Below, one piece after another: positions 10,958-21,708 of a DNA stretch of 64,000 nucleotides. How positions within the stretch are numbered: position 1 is the first letter of the stretch; every line of letters starts with the position of its first letter. The notes under the pieces were generated by a model. It made no database searches and had not been told where the DNA came from. It was given only the letters and a program-made list of their open reading frames with translations. Made by a program: the position numbers and the translations under genes. The DNA lies in the NCBI GenBank assembly GCA_963995505.1, contig OZ023197.1, forward strand, positions 3,008,121 through 3,072,120, given 5' to 3'. This stretch comes from Hypericum androsaemum. Lineage: Eukaryota > Streptophyta > Magnoliopsida > Malpighiales > Hypericaceae.

Positions 10958-12464
10958 TGATGAGTGTGTAAACGCTCATGTTTTGTCATAAGTTTCGTAC
11001 GTGTTTAGTCATACTTTAAGTTATTTTCATCATGCCATGTCAAGTCTTATAATCGTTTTAGTACATTTATGTTTGGGAGTGGATTTCTACCCATTGTTAC
11101 ATTTTGTAGGAAAATGGAGCTCAATGAAGGCCGTTAGAAGGGTGAGTTCGAGAGACCATATTGCAAGAGCCATAACTTTCCGCTCGAGTGTCCGAATGCA
11201 TCAAATGAGATACCGTTGGAAAGCTTGAAGAGAGATCTACATTTTGTCTTTTATAGTCGAAGCTAAATTCGAAGTGGAAGAGGACCAAAAATGAAAAATA
11301 CGAAGATGCAACGAAGCTGATCAGCGACCCGACGAGCGTCAAATACTTGGCGGGCGCCAAGTCCATTACAGAGAGTTGCATTGGCGGGCGCCAGGTCCTC
11401 AACGACATTCCAGACTTCCTTTTTAAGATAGAAACTCGATTTTTTCAGTTATATTCGACTTTTGGCCTCCTGTTTCGGCCTTAGGACTTAAGTTATATTA
11501 TTTTATATTATTACTTGGCTAGCAAGACTTCCAATTTAGCTTAACCTCCTCTAGGTTTTTCTAATTTTTAGTTAGACTTTTGGCTATATATAAGCCTTAG
11601 TTTCTTAGGTTAAATGGGGCATTTTTACTGCAATATTGAGACAGCCTTTGGAGTTTAATAAAGCCACGGTCTAAGTTAGCTACGGGGAAAGGATTGGCAA
11701 GGCTTGATCATCACGATTAAGTTTTCTCTATCTCTACCTTTATGTTAATTGCTATCATGTTCTTCGTTAATCTATTGTGCTTTGTTAACATGTTTAGCGA
11801 GTAGTTCTCTTGTGAGTGCGATGCCTTAATTATGTGATTACTTGTCTATGTTAGCTATGGTTTGATTATCTTTCGTAGTAGTTGTCAATTGATGATCTTA
11901 ATGCCTAATCTAACTTGATCACTTAGATTATGATTTTAGTTGATAATAATGGATCGGAAGGCATTAGAATCAACGGAAGAGTCAATTGACATGTCTTAAG
12001 GTATTAATGAGGAATCTTGATACTAAGGGATAACCCGCTAGGAGTTAACATCATAATTGAGTTTAGTTTAGTTCTTGGTCTAATTAATGAGCGGAAGCGT
12101 TGATTAGTAATCATGAACTACTCTATCTTAGTTTTGTCATCCTAATGAGCGGAAGCGCTAGGGAGATGCATTAGAACACTCTGGGTACTAGTTCGAACTT
12201 CACAAAAACCATAGTCTCGACATAGATGGGTAGTCCATAAGAGTATCGTGCTCGTTTATCTCCATTGATTTATAACTCGTCTTTACTTGCGTTTCTAATC
12301 TCGTTCGTTTACTTGCAACCTTTCACAACCTTATAAAACTTTAATTTTCCTGCTTCACATAATTATTTGCCTTGATTTAGTGTTCAACCCTTAGTTCTAA
12401 GAACCTTACTTACTACTATACTATTTGCTTGTGCGTTTAATTATTCGCAATTTTGCGTACATCA
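10958..12464 (+). mobile_element. Solo LTR (1,507 bp), probably Ty3/gypsy type, with 5-bp TSD
   Basis: The unit starts TGATGAGTG and ends GCGTACATCA (TGATG...CATCA inverted ends) and is flanked by perfect GATCA duplications at 10953-10957 and 12465-12469. Inside, a TATA box (TATATATAA, 11585-11593) is followed by a poly(A) signal AATAAA (11657-11662), so U3-R-U5 run left to right. Two copies of TTGGCGGGCGCCA (about 11347 and 11381) and two of AATGAGCGGAAGCG (12086, 12144) lie inside. No gag or pol is present, so it is a solo LTR left by LTR-LTR recombination. The large non-coding LTR suggests the Tat/Athila side of Ty3/gypsy, but the lineage is an inference. Confidence 0.88.
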
Positions 12465-12469
12465 GATCA

Positions 12470-13590
12470 AACTCTTTATGTTGTGGAAGTTGGAATAAAA
12501 GAACTTGTGTGAGTTGGCTTGTGAAAGATCTCTAGTAAATGTAGTCACTTGACAAAGAAAATGAAGCTAATTGCTTTTCATCGTTTAAAAATCGTTATAA
12601 ATAGGCTTAAACTTTTCTAATTTTAGAAAAAAAATTATTCAGTGTGTGTCGGATGGATCAGGGCATGCTATAATTAATTAGTTCTGGACTTAAAAAGTAA
12701 TTGTTTAGTTCATATACAAAAGCACAAGGTGCTAGGTTATCTTAACTCTTCATAAGCCTAAGAAAAAAGGAAACCAATCTACCCAAATAAAGTCAGTTTC
12801 TTTCACTTATAATAAGATCACTAGGTGTCTAATTAGTTGCCATCAATTTTCGGAATGACGAGCCTTCTCTATTATAGTCATTACTTCCTCTTCTGGAATC
12901 CGATTGAGAAAATCAAGGTGTCTGAAAAAAGGAAAGAAAGATCTTCAATTTTTTATTTCAAGAATATCTTATTTGCATTCCAAAATCGACTCATCCTGCT
13001 GGATTCATCTTTAGGCAAAACTCTCCACCAAATTCCCACCCATTTATTTTGCTACAAATTAGTAAAAACAGTTCATTACACTCAAAACTCAATGTTTACC
13101 AAAACAAAGTTGTTGCCCTTTGAAACCACTTTGAAACTTGAGAGTTGAGACCATCTTTCAACGATGTTACTAAGAATATGTAGCTCTTTGACCTAATATT
13201 CTGTTTCTTCAAAAAATCATCTCTTAGGTTCGTATGCCAAGACGGGTCCATGCCCCTACTGCTGAAAAGCTGAGAAAGTTTAACCAAGAGATTTAAAAGT
13301 CTGAACCATAATTCTAGATTCGATTTTCCACTCCTACTCTTTACCACTTGAATTAGGCCTCGAAGACGCCAAGTAATTCTGATAAAACTCAAACCTTGAT
13401 GCAAAAAGAAATTCAACATACCAGATTCAATCCAAGCGTTGAGCACAACACAATGGTAGCAACAGCAGATTCCAAAAACTGTCAAAAGAGCTCCCGGTAT
13501 TGGCCAACTCAGTCTATGTCAGATTCCTATTCTCCCTCTCTGAGCATGATTTAGAGAGCCTCTCAAGAAGAGTTACACCAAAAGCATGCA
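12470..13590. other. Intergenic and RRP4 3' region
   Basis: No gene seen. About 13100-13590 is likely 3' untranslated or downstream sequence of RRP4. A 103-codon open frame at 12837-13148 lacks motifs and codon bias. Confidence 0.4.
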
Positions 13591-15894
13591 TCATCCCTTC
13601 CGTTTAGGCAATGAGCTGCGCCTTTCAGCTTCCTTCTCTGCAACGGAAACATAAAACTCTGATCCAAGCATATCGCCTACATCAAGACTCAGGGAGTTGC
13701 TCAAGGCAACGGTATCCAATATCACTTCTAGAGTTAAGTTGAATCCTAAAGTTGACAATACGCGCACAGCATTCGCAATACGGCAGATTTGCTGCCTCGT
13801 GTTGAGTGGTATGTCTTCGGAAGCTCGATTGGATTTTTCAGCATTACTTGTATGGTCCTCTATGCTGTTGTCCCTAACATCGGCATGCTCACCAACCCAG
13901 ATGAAACCGTTGCACCCTAGTATCATGTCAACCCCAGATTCTATAAGATGATGGAAATGTTGTTTCTGTCTCTTCACCAGATAAGGGGGCACTGTGACCA
14001 ATTGACCCTTCTCAAGCTGCAGAGCAAGTATATTATCAATGATACAGCAAGGAAAATTGAATAATATGATGCCAGCACACCAGCTGAAAGATGAACATTA
14101 CTGCGACCAATAGCACTCAAACTTTACTATCTCAAAGAAGAAGTGATTTATACAACAAGTTTATTTGTCAAGGGTCAAGAGGTGATACGATTTTTCCTCG
14201 GTACACATTTCAGAGTTATAGTTAACATCACTCTTTATAGCCTTGAGCCGACTACCAAAAGACAAGTTGTATGCTTCTGAACATGAAAGTCAATCTCAAT
14301 ATGAATCTTAAAATGATGGCAGAAAGGGAAAGGAATAATTTCCAGATTGGTTTTCTTGTGGTATATATCTTTTTCCTCTAGTTTACTGCCCATTTGAACA
14401 TACAATAAGCCAATTTCAACCATCATCTACCCAATTGACGAACACAAACACCACAGAGAAGAAAGGAAGACTTAAATCGAACCTTTCCATACTTCTGACT
14501 TCTCGCTTGCAATTGTAAACTTCCGTCACCATGAAAGTTACGAACTTCGCCCTGAAATGCAATTGTATGGTAAGCAAATCGTAAATTAAGATTAGAGTAT
14601 ATTTTTTTCATTCTAGGGCCACATCAGTGCCAATCAGAGACTTACACAAACAACATCATTTTCTTCAAACATACTCCGCATGTTGAGTTCATCCAGAGCC
14701 GTTCGTCGCCTCTGCATTCCAAATTATCCAAGGGAAAACACAACCAGTCAACAATAAGAAAGAAACAACATAAAAGAGATGCCCACTTAACATGCTCACG
14801 AGAAGAGTATCATGGTATACCAAGGAGTTGATAAAGACTGCTTTTGTCGCCAAATGGGAGATATATTCATGCTACCAGTGTTTTCTAAAGGTTTTTAACT
14901 GGATCCGACGTCTGTATACGATATTTCTTTCAGGGGTTCACATGCCGGTCAGAAGTTGCACCTTGAGCTCAGGTGCCATCAACAAATAACATTTCTACAG
15001 GAATCTGAGCCAACGGTTGTGTTTTTACAGGTCATTTGACACCAATAATCGAAGCTATCAGACTCATATTACAGCAAAATGAAGGAAGCAGGGGCAACCA
15101 CAACCTGAATTCCATCCGGCAAGTTCATAGAAGAAAGCATTAAAACAGCATCCTGACTGTAATTGATTTCCAGTTTCCAACGCTTCTGTGCAACCTGTAC
15201 AATCATGAGAACTATTTAGCAAAGAAACAGAGACCATAACTAGTAAAACAACTCCTACCAAACACCAGATAAAGATGGTAGAAAGAAGGCCGATATCATA
15301 TATCGCAAGTCACGGAACTCATCTCCCCGAATATAGTGATGGTTTGTACCAACTTCCCTAAAAGTACGAAAAACAATCCGACAAAGAGACTTATACAATC
15401 TGCAATACCTCAACAACACGCCCAACCACGATATCTCCAACCTCCGGCTTGTACCTAAAAACGACGAATCACCCGTAACAACACCAACACAATGAGCATG
15501 AATTAAAAGCAAAGCACATTGCAGCTTATCATTTACCGGGCGCGAAGGCTGCGCACGTATACGAGCTTATTCACCCGCTCCACCACCCCGCACAACGTCG
15601 CCACCACCTCATCCCCACGCTCCGAAGTCCCATGGCCCCTTCATTACATCGTTTCCACTTAAGCACGCAAATAGGAAAAAATAAAAATAAAAATAAAAAA
15701 AGAGTAAACAGAAATTAAGAAGTTAGGGTTAGTTACTTGAGGATGCTATCTTCGTGGTTGAGGGGGATGGTGTCGGCGACGGTAACGGCGGCGTTAGAAG
15801 CGGAACGCGACTGCAACGACTCGAGCTGCTGGAGTGCCCTTCGAAGTCGGATCTTCTGCGTCTGGTTTAACGGTAACCGTACCTCCCTCGTCAT
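13591..15894 (-). CDS. RRP4: Exosome complex component RRP4 (EXOSC2 homologue)
   Basis: Seven exons on the minus strand: 15737-15894, 15537-15638, 15409-15454, 15105-15194, 14646-14711, 14483-14551 and 13591-14016, all GT-AG, giving 318 residues, close to the Arabidopsis protein. The start ATG (15892-15894) opens MTREVRLPLNQTQKIRL. An N-terminal domain (CGVVERVNKLVYVRSLRARY, about 65-86) leads to an S1 RNA-binding domain (YKPEVGDIVVGRVVE onward) and a KH-type domain with the GCNGFIWVG motif at 211-219. The tail ends DMLGSEFYVSVAEKEAERR. RRP4 is one of three cap subunits that thread RNA into the exosome core for 3'-5' processing and decay of rRNA and other RNAs in nucleus and cytoplasm. Splice junctions preserve phase throughout, so the gene looks intact. 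Confidence 0.96.
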
Positions 15895-15910
15895 CTTCCC
15901 GTTAGGGGGC

Positions 15911-16085
15911 CACGTGCTTGGTGGAAGGAGAAGGAAGGAAAGCTAGGGTTCGTTCGGGAAATTTTTTTCTTGTCGAGAAAAGACTCAGAGAGAGAGAGTG
16001 TGTGTGTTTAGGTGAAGAGGATTGACCGGTCAAACAGGCCCAAGACATACTTTCTACTGATAATTGGGCCGAGTGTCAAAGCCCA
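15911..16085 (-). promoter_or_regulatory. RRP4 promoter/5' leader: G-box, telo-box core and three site II motifs
   Basis: Upstream of the RRP4 start: CACGTG at 15911-15916, a telo-box core (AACCCTAG on the minus strand) at 15943-15950, and TGGGCY motifs in either orientation at 16037-16042, 16065-16070 and 16080-16085. This is the same architecture as at eL41 and fits co-regulation of ribosome and RNA-processing genes. Motifs are seen; function is inferred. Confidence 0.65.
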
Positions 16086-18563
16086 CTAGTAACTTCTATA
16101 ATTTGTTGGTGCAATCTCTGATATGATGTATCATATATCCACTCATTGCGTTGTATTTTAGACTGGCTCTCGTGATAGTATTTTTTACACGAGAAAAGTA
16201 CATTTTACTTTTATGTGGTAATATTGATATCAAGTTGAGGATCTTTGGTTTAAAATTAAAATTTCAATCTTCGTAATTTTCAAAAATTATCTGCATACGA
16301 TCCTCGAAAACTGGCTGGGGTTAAAGTACCACTTGTCTTGCTATGCAAAGCGATACAATATAGTTTCTCTATTACATGTGCTGACTAGATAAGTCAATCC
16401 TTCACCTTTAAAAATTACTTTTCATTTTTTTCTCTCCAAATTACCTCATATCAGTCTGCCATAGGGGTAACTAATGTATAATATAGTCGAACATGATTTC
16501 TAACTGTGGAAATGTTTCCTCTAACATTGATGACTCGAAATATCCGATTAATATAGAAGAATCGTTCTATTCGTTAATTTGATTACTTGTTAAATTCTCA
16601 TCTAAATTATTAATAAGGACTCACGCCGCAGAAAAATTGTGAATTTCAATGGACGCGGCGGCGAACACGGCTAAATTAATTTCCATGTGCAATTATGAGA
16701 AACATAAGCAAGGTAACTAATAATTCAGTCTAGTAAAAATAAAATCTTGAGATTCGTTGGACCTAAATCTTACGAATATAGTAAATATATTGTTCAAAAA
16801 AATCTGATATTTTTTTAAATGGAGGGGCAAGTCCATATTTATAAAACAATTACATCATAAATAACATCTTACTCGTCAAAAGACATATAACCTAAAAGCA
16901 CAATGTGTCAAATTTAAGGAGGTTTAGCCTTCAAACCCTAGCAAGTGATAATGGTGTAAATTTTACCTTTCAAGAAAAAAATCTTACCCTATGTCCAACA
17001 TCCTAAATAAAGGTCCATCTAGCTCATCACTATGATGGCTACTGCTCGACGCGGAATCTCATCTTTCGAAGTTACGAGTGCCAACTTCAGTAGCGGTAAA
17101 ATCCAGTTGAAATAATCGCGAGAGGGAAAGAGCATCACGGCAAAGTAGAAACCCTTCTTGACGTCGATATTGCTAAATTTGATTTCGCATTGTCCCATCC
17201 TATGAGTACATCGAGAGATACTAACTCCTCGTAAGTCATCAGTATACAGATCAATACAAGAAGATAATAAACATCAAAATTTAATATTGCTCAACTTTAA
17301 ATATCAGGAATCCAAGCAAGTAGCTATGTTATAAATATTTTTAGTGGGTTGCTTTTGCTCGCGATGCATGTGAGCTGTAGCAGATCTTCTTCCACACAAG
17401 ACGGGTGCAGAGGTCTGACATGTTTGCTGCGATTCGCATCAACAAACTCAAGAGGGACCAACCACAAAAAGGAGCCTATTTCCAAAGCCGCTTCGTTTCG
17501 AGTTTAATCTTATCGAAATGGGAGAGAAGAAGCATATTAGATCCTTATATCTTGTGTTTGAATATAAGTAACACAAAGTCTATAAAAACTTTGACCTAAT
17601 AAACATTTATTTACAATATTGTACCAAGAATTTGACATTGATTACGACGCTAAGTCCAACATATGGAAGTATTAACTAACTATACTAAAACTTCATTAAA
17701 CTAATATTTGATAATTAATAACATCTCTAAAATAATTTTTTCATTTCAACTTGGATGAGTGTGAAATATCAATGATTTTGATAAATTAATATGATAATGA
17801 TTTTTAGGAAGACCCTTATATAAATTTATAGTTTAATTAATATTATTATAATTTTTAGAAAGTTTTTTAGATAAATCTATATCCCTATCAATATTTTCAA
17901 GAAGTCTGTTATATAATTTTTAGGGGAATCAAACAACAAAAGTTTTTTAATGGGGGAAAAATGTAATTTTATTACAATACTACATACAATTAAGAAACTA
18001 CCAATAAGGTGGGTCCGCCGGTTTCAACAAAAAGAAAAAGGTTGGTTCGTCCGGTTAGATGAAGCAGGGAAGAAGAGGCAGAGAGAGACTTCTTGTAATA
18101 TTTTCCTTTTTTAGATTTTTTTACTTATTAAATAATTTATTGATCACGAAGGACATTTTTGTTCATAAATGTGAAGGACAACACAAAATTGACTTTAAAG
18201 GAGATACAAAGTTTGTTTTTTTTTGTCATCTAGAATATCAAAATACAACTAAGAAGTACATTTTGTTTAATTACAAAGTCACAATTATATTATAGAAGTC
18301 GATCTATGTTGTAAAAGAACCCGATAATGACTAAATATCGAAAGTAAAAAAATCACAGTTAAATTCTACCCTATAAAAACAGAAATTTGTTTCTCTTTGG
18401 TTTCACTTTACCAATTTGGTTGGGATTCAGTGGTGTACTGGAAACTCCACAGCTATTGTTAAGATGCGTGGATGGGATTGGCAAAGCACGAGCACGATAA
18501 AGAACTTTGTTATATCTTCTTTGCTACTATAAGTTAGTGTGTTTGGAAGCAGCAGAATAGGAT
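16086..18563. other. Intergenic; one weakly coding-like minus frame at 17019-17273
   Basis: Mostly AT-rich with no gene. On the minus strand 17019-17273 is open for 84 codons, with an ATG at 17196-17198 giving 59 residues (GFYFAVMLFPSRDYFNWILP in the middle). Its composition is more protein-like than neighbouring frames, but I do not recognise a family. It may be a remnant of a gene or mobile element, or chance. Confidence 0.3.
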
Positions 18564-18568
18564 GATCT

Positions 18569-18849
18569 TGTAACAACCCTTGTACTGTAATGCAATAGTT
18601 GAATAGTTCATGTGATCATTGTGTAATTGATCATAATAGTATAAATAGTTAATAGGAAGAATACTTGGGACCCATCTTGACATTTGTAAACCAATTCAAA
18701 AAAAGAACATTACGTTCTCTGTATCCTTCCTTCTCCCTCTTTCTCTATTTCTCTCTCTCACCCCTTTTCCCAATTCTATTCCCAAATTAGGGTTTCTTGA
18801 TTCCCAATTCTAATCAAGATTGTTATCAATCTTGATCTTTCTTGTTACA
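18569..18849 (+). mobile_element. Short solo LTR (281 bp) with GATCT target-site duplication
   Basis: Begins TGTAACAA and ends TTGTTACA, a perfect 8-bp inverted terminus of the TG...CA type, flanked by identical GATCT at 18564-18568 and 18850-18854. A TATA box (TATAAATA) lies at 18640-18647, followed by a CT-rich leader-like stretch. No internal domain remains. The small size and termini fit a Ty1/copia LTR or a TRIM element. Boundaries are sure; the lineage is not. Confidence 0.85.
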
Positions 18850-18854
18850 GATCT

Positions 18855-20667
18855 TTAACCAACAAGTCGTTTGCTCTCGAAGGTTGATTATATTGTTTCA
18901 GAGGTCATTTTTTAATGAGTTTGCTGGTACGGTCTCTGGCTAATCAAAGTGCTCTCTTGACGTTAATCGCAAGTTCCTCGACTTAATTTGGAGTTTGTTC
19001 TTGGGGCTGCTTATGTCGAAACAGGGGTCTTAGATTTGTATGTATAGATTGTTACATTTGTAATTCTTGGCTTGGGATGTAGGTTGAGCACCCGCAGCTC
19101 AGCTCGGTGTTTTTTCCATATCATAATTTTTTTTCACTGAGAATTGTCATGGTAGAATTTTAGTGAGACAAATCTTTCTTCTTACTCGCTTCAAGAATTC
19201 CCTATATTATGTATCTCTTGTAACTTTCTCAAGGAGATCAATATATATATATATACCTAAAAAGCAATTTTTTTTCCTCTTATGATGATTCCAAACAAGT
19301 TAATGGCCAAAATAAATCCATAATGCATATGAGTCGATTGTCCTTCAATTTTTTAGGTTAAGGTTAACTTGAATTGATTTTTTTAACACATGATTTCAAA
19401 TATTCGAATAAAGTGACTCAAGTTTTAACTACCTGACAACTAAATAACACCCGCTAATTTGAGTTATCCCATGTCACTAATTATTTTTATTTTTCATATG
19501 ACATCACTAACTCAAATCCTTGCGAGAGAAGATTGATGTATCTAAATTGTTGCCCAACGAAATACCACACAAATAAGATTAAGATTACTAATTTGACATG
19601 ATACCCGTGACATGAAGTACATAACAAATTAAGTAAGCGAGGTTAGCGAATATAACTTGATTGTCAGATAGGTAAAATCCCTATCACATGTACAGTGATA
19701 TGTCAAAATACGAATAACAAAATATCAAGTTTACTTTGTTTATCCGGAAGCTAAGTTTTCCATGTCACGATGGCCAAGATAATAAAACCATGCTTGCTAT
19801 TTATAAACTATTTCATTTAATTCACAACCTTGGATCACTATCTAAACATCAAAACCAAAGACTAGAAGTACATCTCTGTATTATTCAAATCTACTAAAGA
19901 AAGCAAAATGTAATTAAAACACAAATCGCACTAACTGCTTATAAGATTCCATAACCAAATTAATAAAAGAAAAAGAGACGATTGCCAATTACAACTGTAA
20001 AGCCAAGCCACCAATGAGAGTAGTTCAAGTCAGAAGGACTTTAAATTACTCTATGAGAATAAGTTAAAGTCCTATAAATGAAAATTTATTGCAAACTACA
20101 TTTAAATAAAGCACAAAAATGTGCAAACTCTAAATATACGGTCCAAATAGGAAAATGGCTAGAGTACCATATTTAACTAACTTCAACATTTATACTACAC
20201 GACCAAGATCTTACTAACTAAACAAACTCATTCACTAAACAGCACTACTCTAGTAATGAATTTTTCCCATGAAAGAAATATTTCATCATGGACTTCATCA
20301 CTTCCAAAATGATAAAAATTTACCCGACCTAATGAAATTCTGCTATAAATAAAGAAACCCATCAATCTTCTACAGATTAGGCACAAGAACGTGCATGCAA
20401 TTGCACTTCTCCATAAATGGGATGATTAAGATTAACCCCATCAAGCTCCCATTCCCCACGATCCAATCCTCTCCCAATTGGAAAAAATAATTGGGAATTG
20501 TACGAATTATTATTCTTATTCCCTCATTAAGATCAACCATTATTGACCCAAAAAAGGGCCAAAGATTATTAATCTGGGAGAAGGAAATAGAAGAAGGAAG
20601 GATGTTCCAAGCCCTAAAACCCTAGCTAGGTCTTAATAAAACAATATCAAAAAATTATACGAACCCA
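18855..20667. other. Intergenic, no gene seen
   Basis: AT-rich, with a short (AT)n run near 19236-19254. About 20400-20667 is likely the 3' region of the ABI4-like gene. No supported frames. Confidence 0.45.
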
Positions 20668-21708
20668 TCAAAAATCGAAGAACGAAGGGTCCCCGTCGTC
20701 CCAAATTCTGGAAGCCGGGAACTCATCGACGTCACCTCCCAAACCCCAACCATGGGAAGCCTGGTTGTGGGTAGATCCGGATCCATGCAATCCGAACTCC
20801 TCCTGGGTCGACCCACAACCCAAAACCGAACCCGGTCCGACCACTTCTTCTCCTCCGCCGCCGCCGCCGCCCAACTGGTGAATTACCAGATCGTCCCTCT
20901 GATCGTTAGGCCCAACCATCGCATCGTACAGTCCCCCGCCGGGGTTAGGGTCCTGTTGGTGATAAAACGACGCCGCTCCGCCTCCCGGGTCGCATGCACC
21001 GGTCACGTGATCGGCGAACACGTGGCCGTGATGAGGGTATTGCTGCAAAATCCCGAGCGGTGACGTTGTCGGCGGGAGAACATTCTGTACGAGGTTGTTA
21101 GGGCACAGGGTGGGCCCACCTAGGGCAAGGCTATTAGTACTACTAACGGGAGGCTGGAAGTATCCCCCAAAAGAGAACCCGTACGGGAAGAAGCTCGAAG
21201 CAGCCGAAGCCGAAGGCGGAGTCGTGGAGGAGAAACCCACCAAGCCAGCCGGGCGGGGAAGGATGGGGCGGAGCGTCTGAGCCGAGGAGGAGCGCGAGCT
21301 GGAGGTCGACTCAGTGGAAGGCTGGGACGAGCCGCCGAGGTTCACCGCTCCGGACGTTGGCTGGAGGTTGAGCTGGGCCCTCGACCCGTAAAGAAAGACG
21401 GCGGCTCGGTCGTAGGCTCGAGCCGCGTCCTCGGCGGTGGAGAACGTGCCGAGCCACTTCCTCGTTCGCTTCCTCGGCTCACGAATCTCAGCCACCCACT
21501 TTCCCCAGCTCCGCTGCCTCACACCCCTGTACCTGAACTTGCCATTGTCGGGCCCACCCTTCCCCCTCCCTTTTCTCCCACTAGGAGTACTACTTGAACT
21601 TCCTCCACCATTGTCGGTGTCGCTGGTGGTGGGTTCCTGGGGACGAGGAGGAGGAGAAGCCGAGGATTTGGTGTTGTTTTTGTTGGTGGTGGTGAAGTTG
21701 TCCTCCAT
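20668..21708 (-). CDS. ABI4: AP2/ERF transcription factor, ABI4-like (DREB subgroup A-3)
   Basis: Intronless, 346 residues, ATG at 21706-21708. A Ser/Thr-rich start leads to the motif [20 protein letters not shown] (50-69), in which KGGPDN directly before the AP2 domain marks ABI4. The single AP2 domain spans about 58-115 ([37 protein letters not shown]). Downstream, [10 protein letters not shown] is another ABI4-type block, followed by Pro/Ser-rich sequence, a run of about seven glycines and an acidic/aromatic C-terminus (ending PSFFDF) that is a candidate activation region. ABI4 is a nuclear regulator binding CE1-type CACCG elements in ABA, sugar and plastid-retrograde signalling, usually single-copy. 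The gene appears intact. Orthology is based on motifs recognised by eye. Confidence 0.9.
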   Translation of the reverse strand: MEDNFTTTNKNNTKSSASPPPRPQEPTTSDTDNGGGSSSSTPSGRKGRGKGGPDNGKFRYRGVRQRSWGKWVAEIREPRKRTRKWLGTFSTAEDAARAYDRAAVFLYGSRAQLNLQPTSGAVNLGGSSQPSTESTSSSRSSSAQTLRPILPRPAGLVGFSSTTPPSASAASSFFPYGFSFGGYFQPPVSSTNSLALGGPTLCPNNLVQNVLPPTTSPLGILQQYPHHGHVFADHVTGACDPGGGAASFYHQQDPNPGGGLYDAMVGPNDQRDDLVIHQLGGGGGGGEEVVGPGSVLGCGSTQEEFGLHGSGSTHNQASHGWGLGGDVDEFPASRIWDDGDPSFFDF

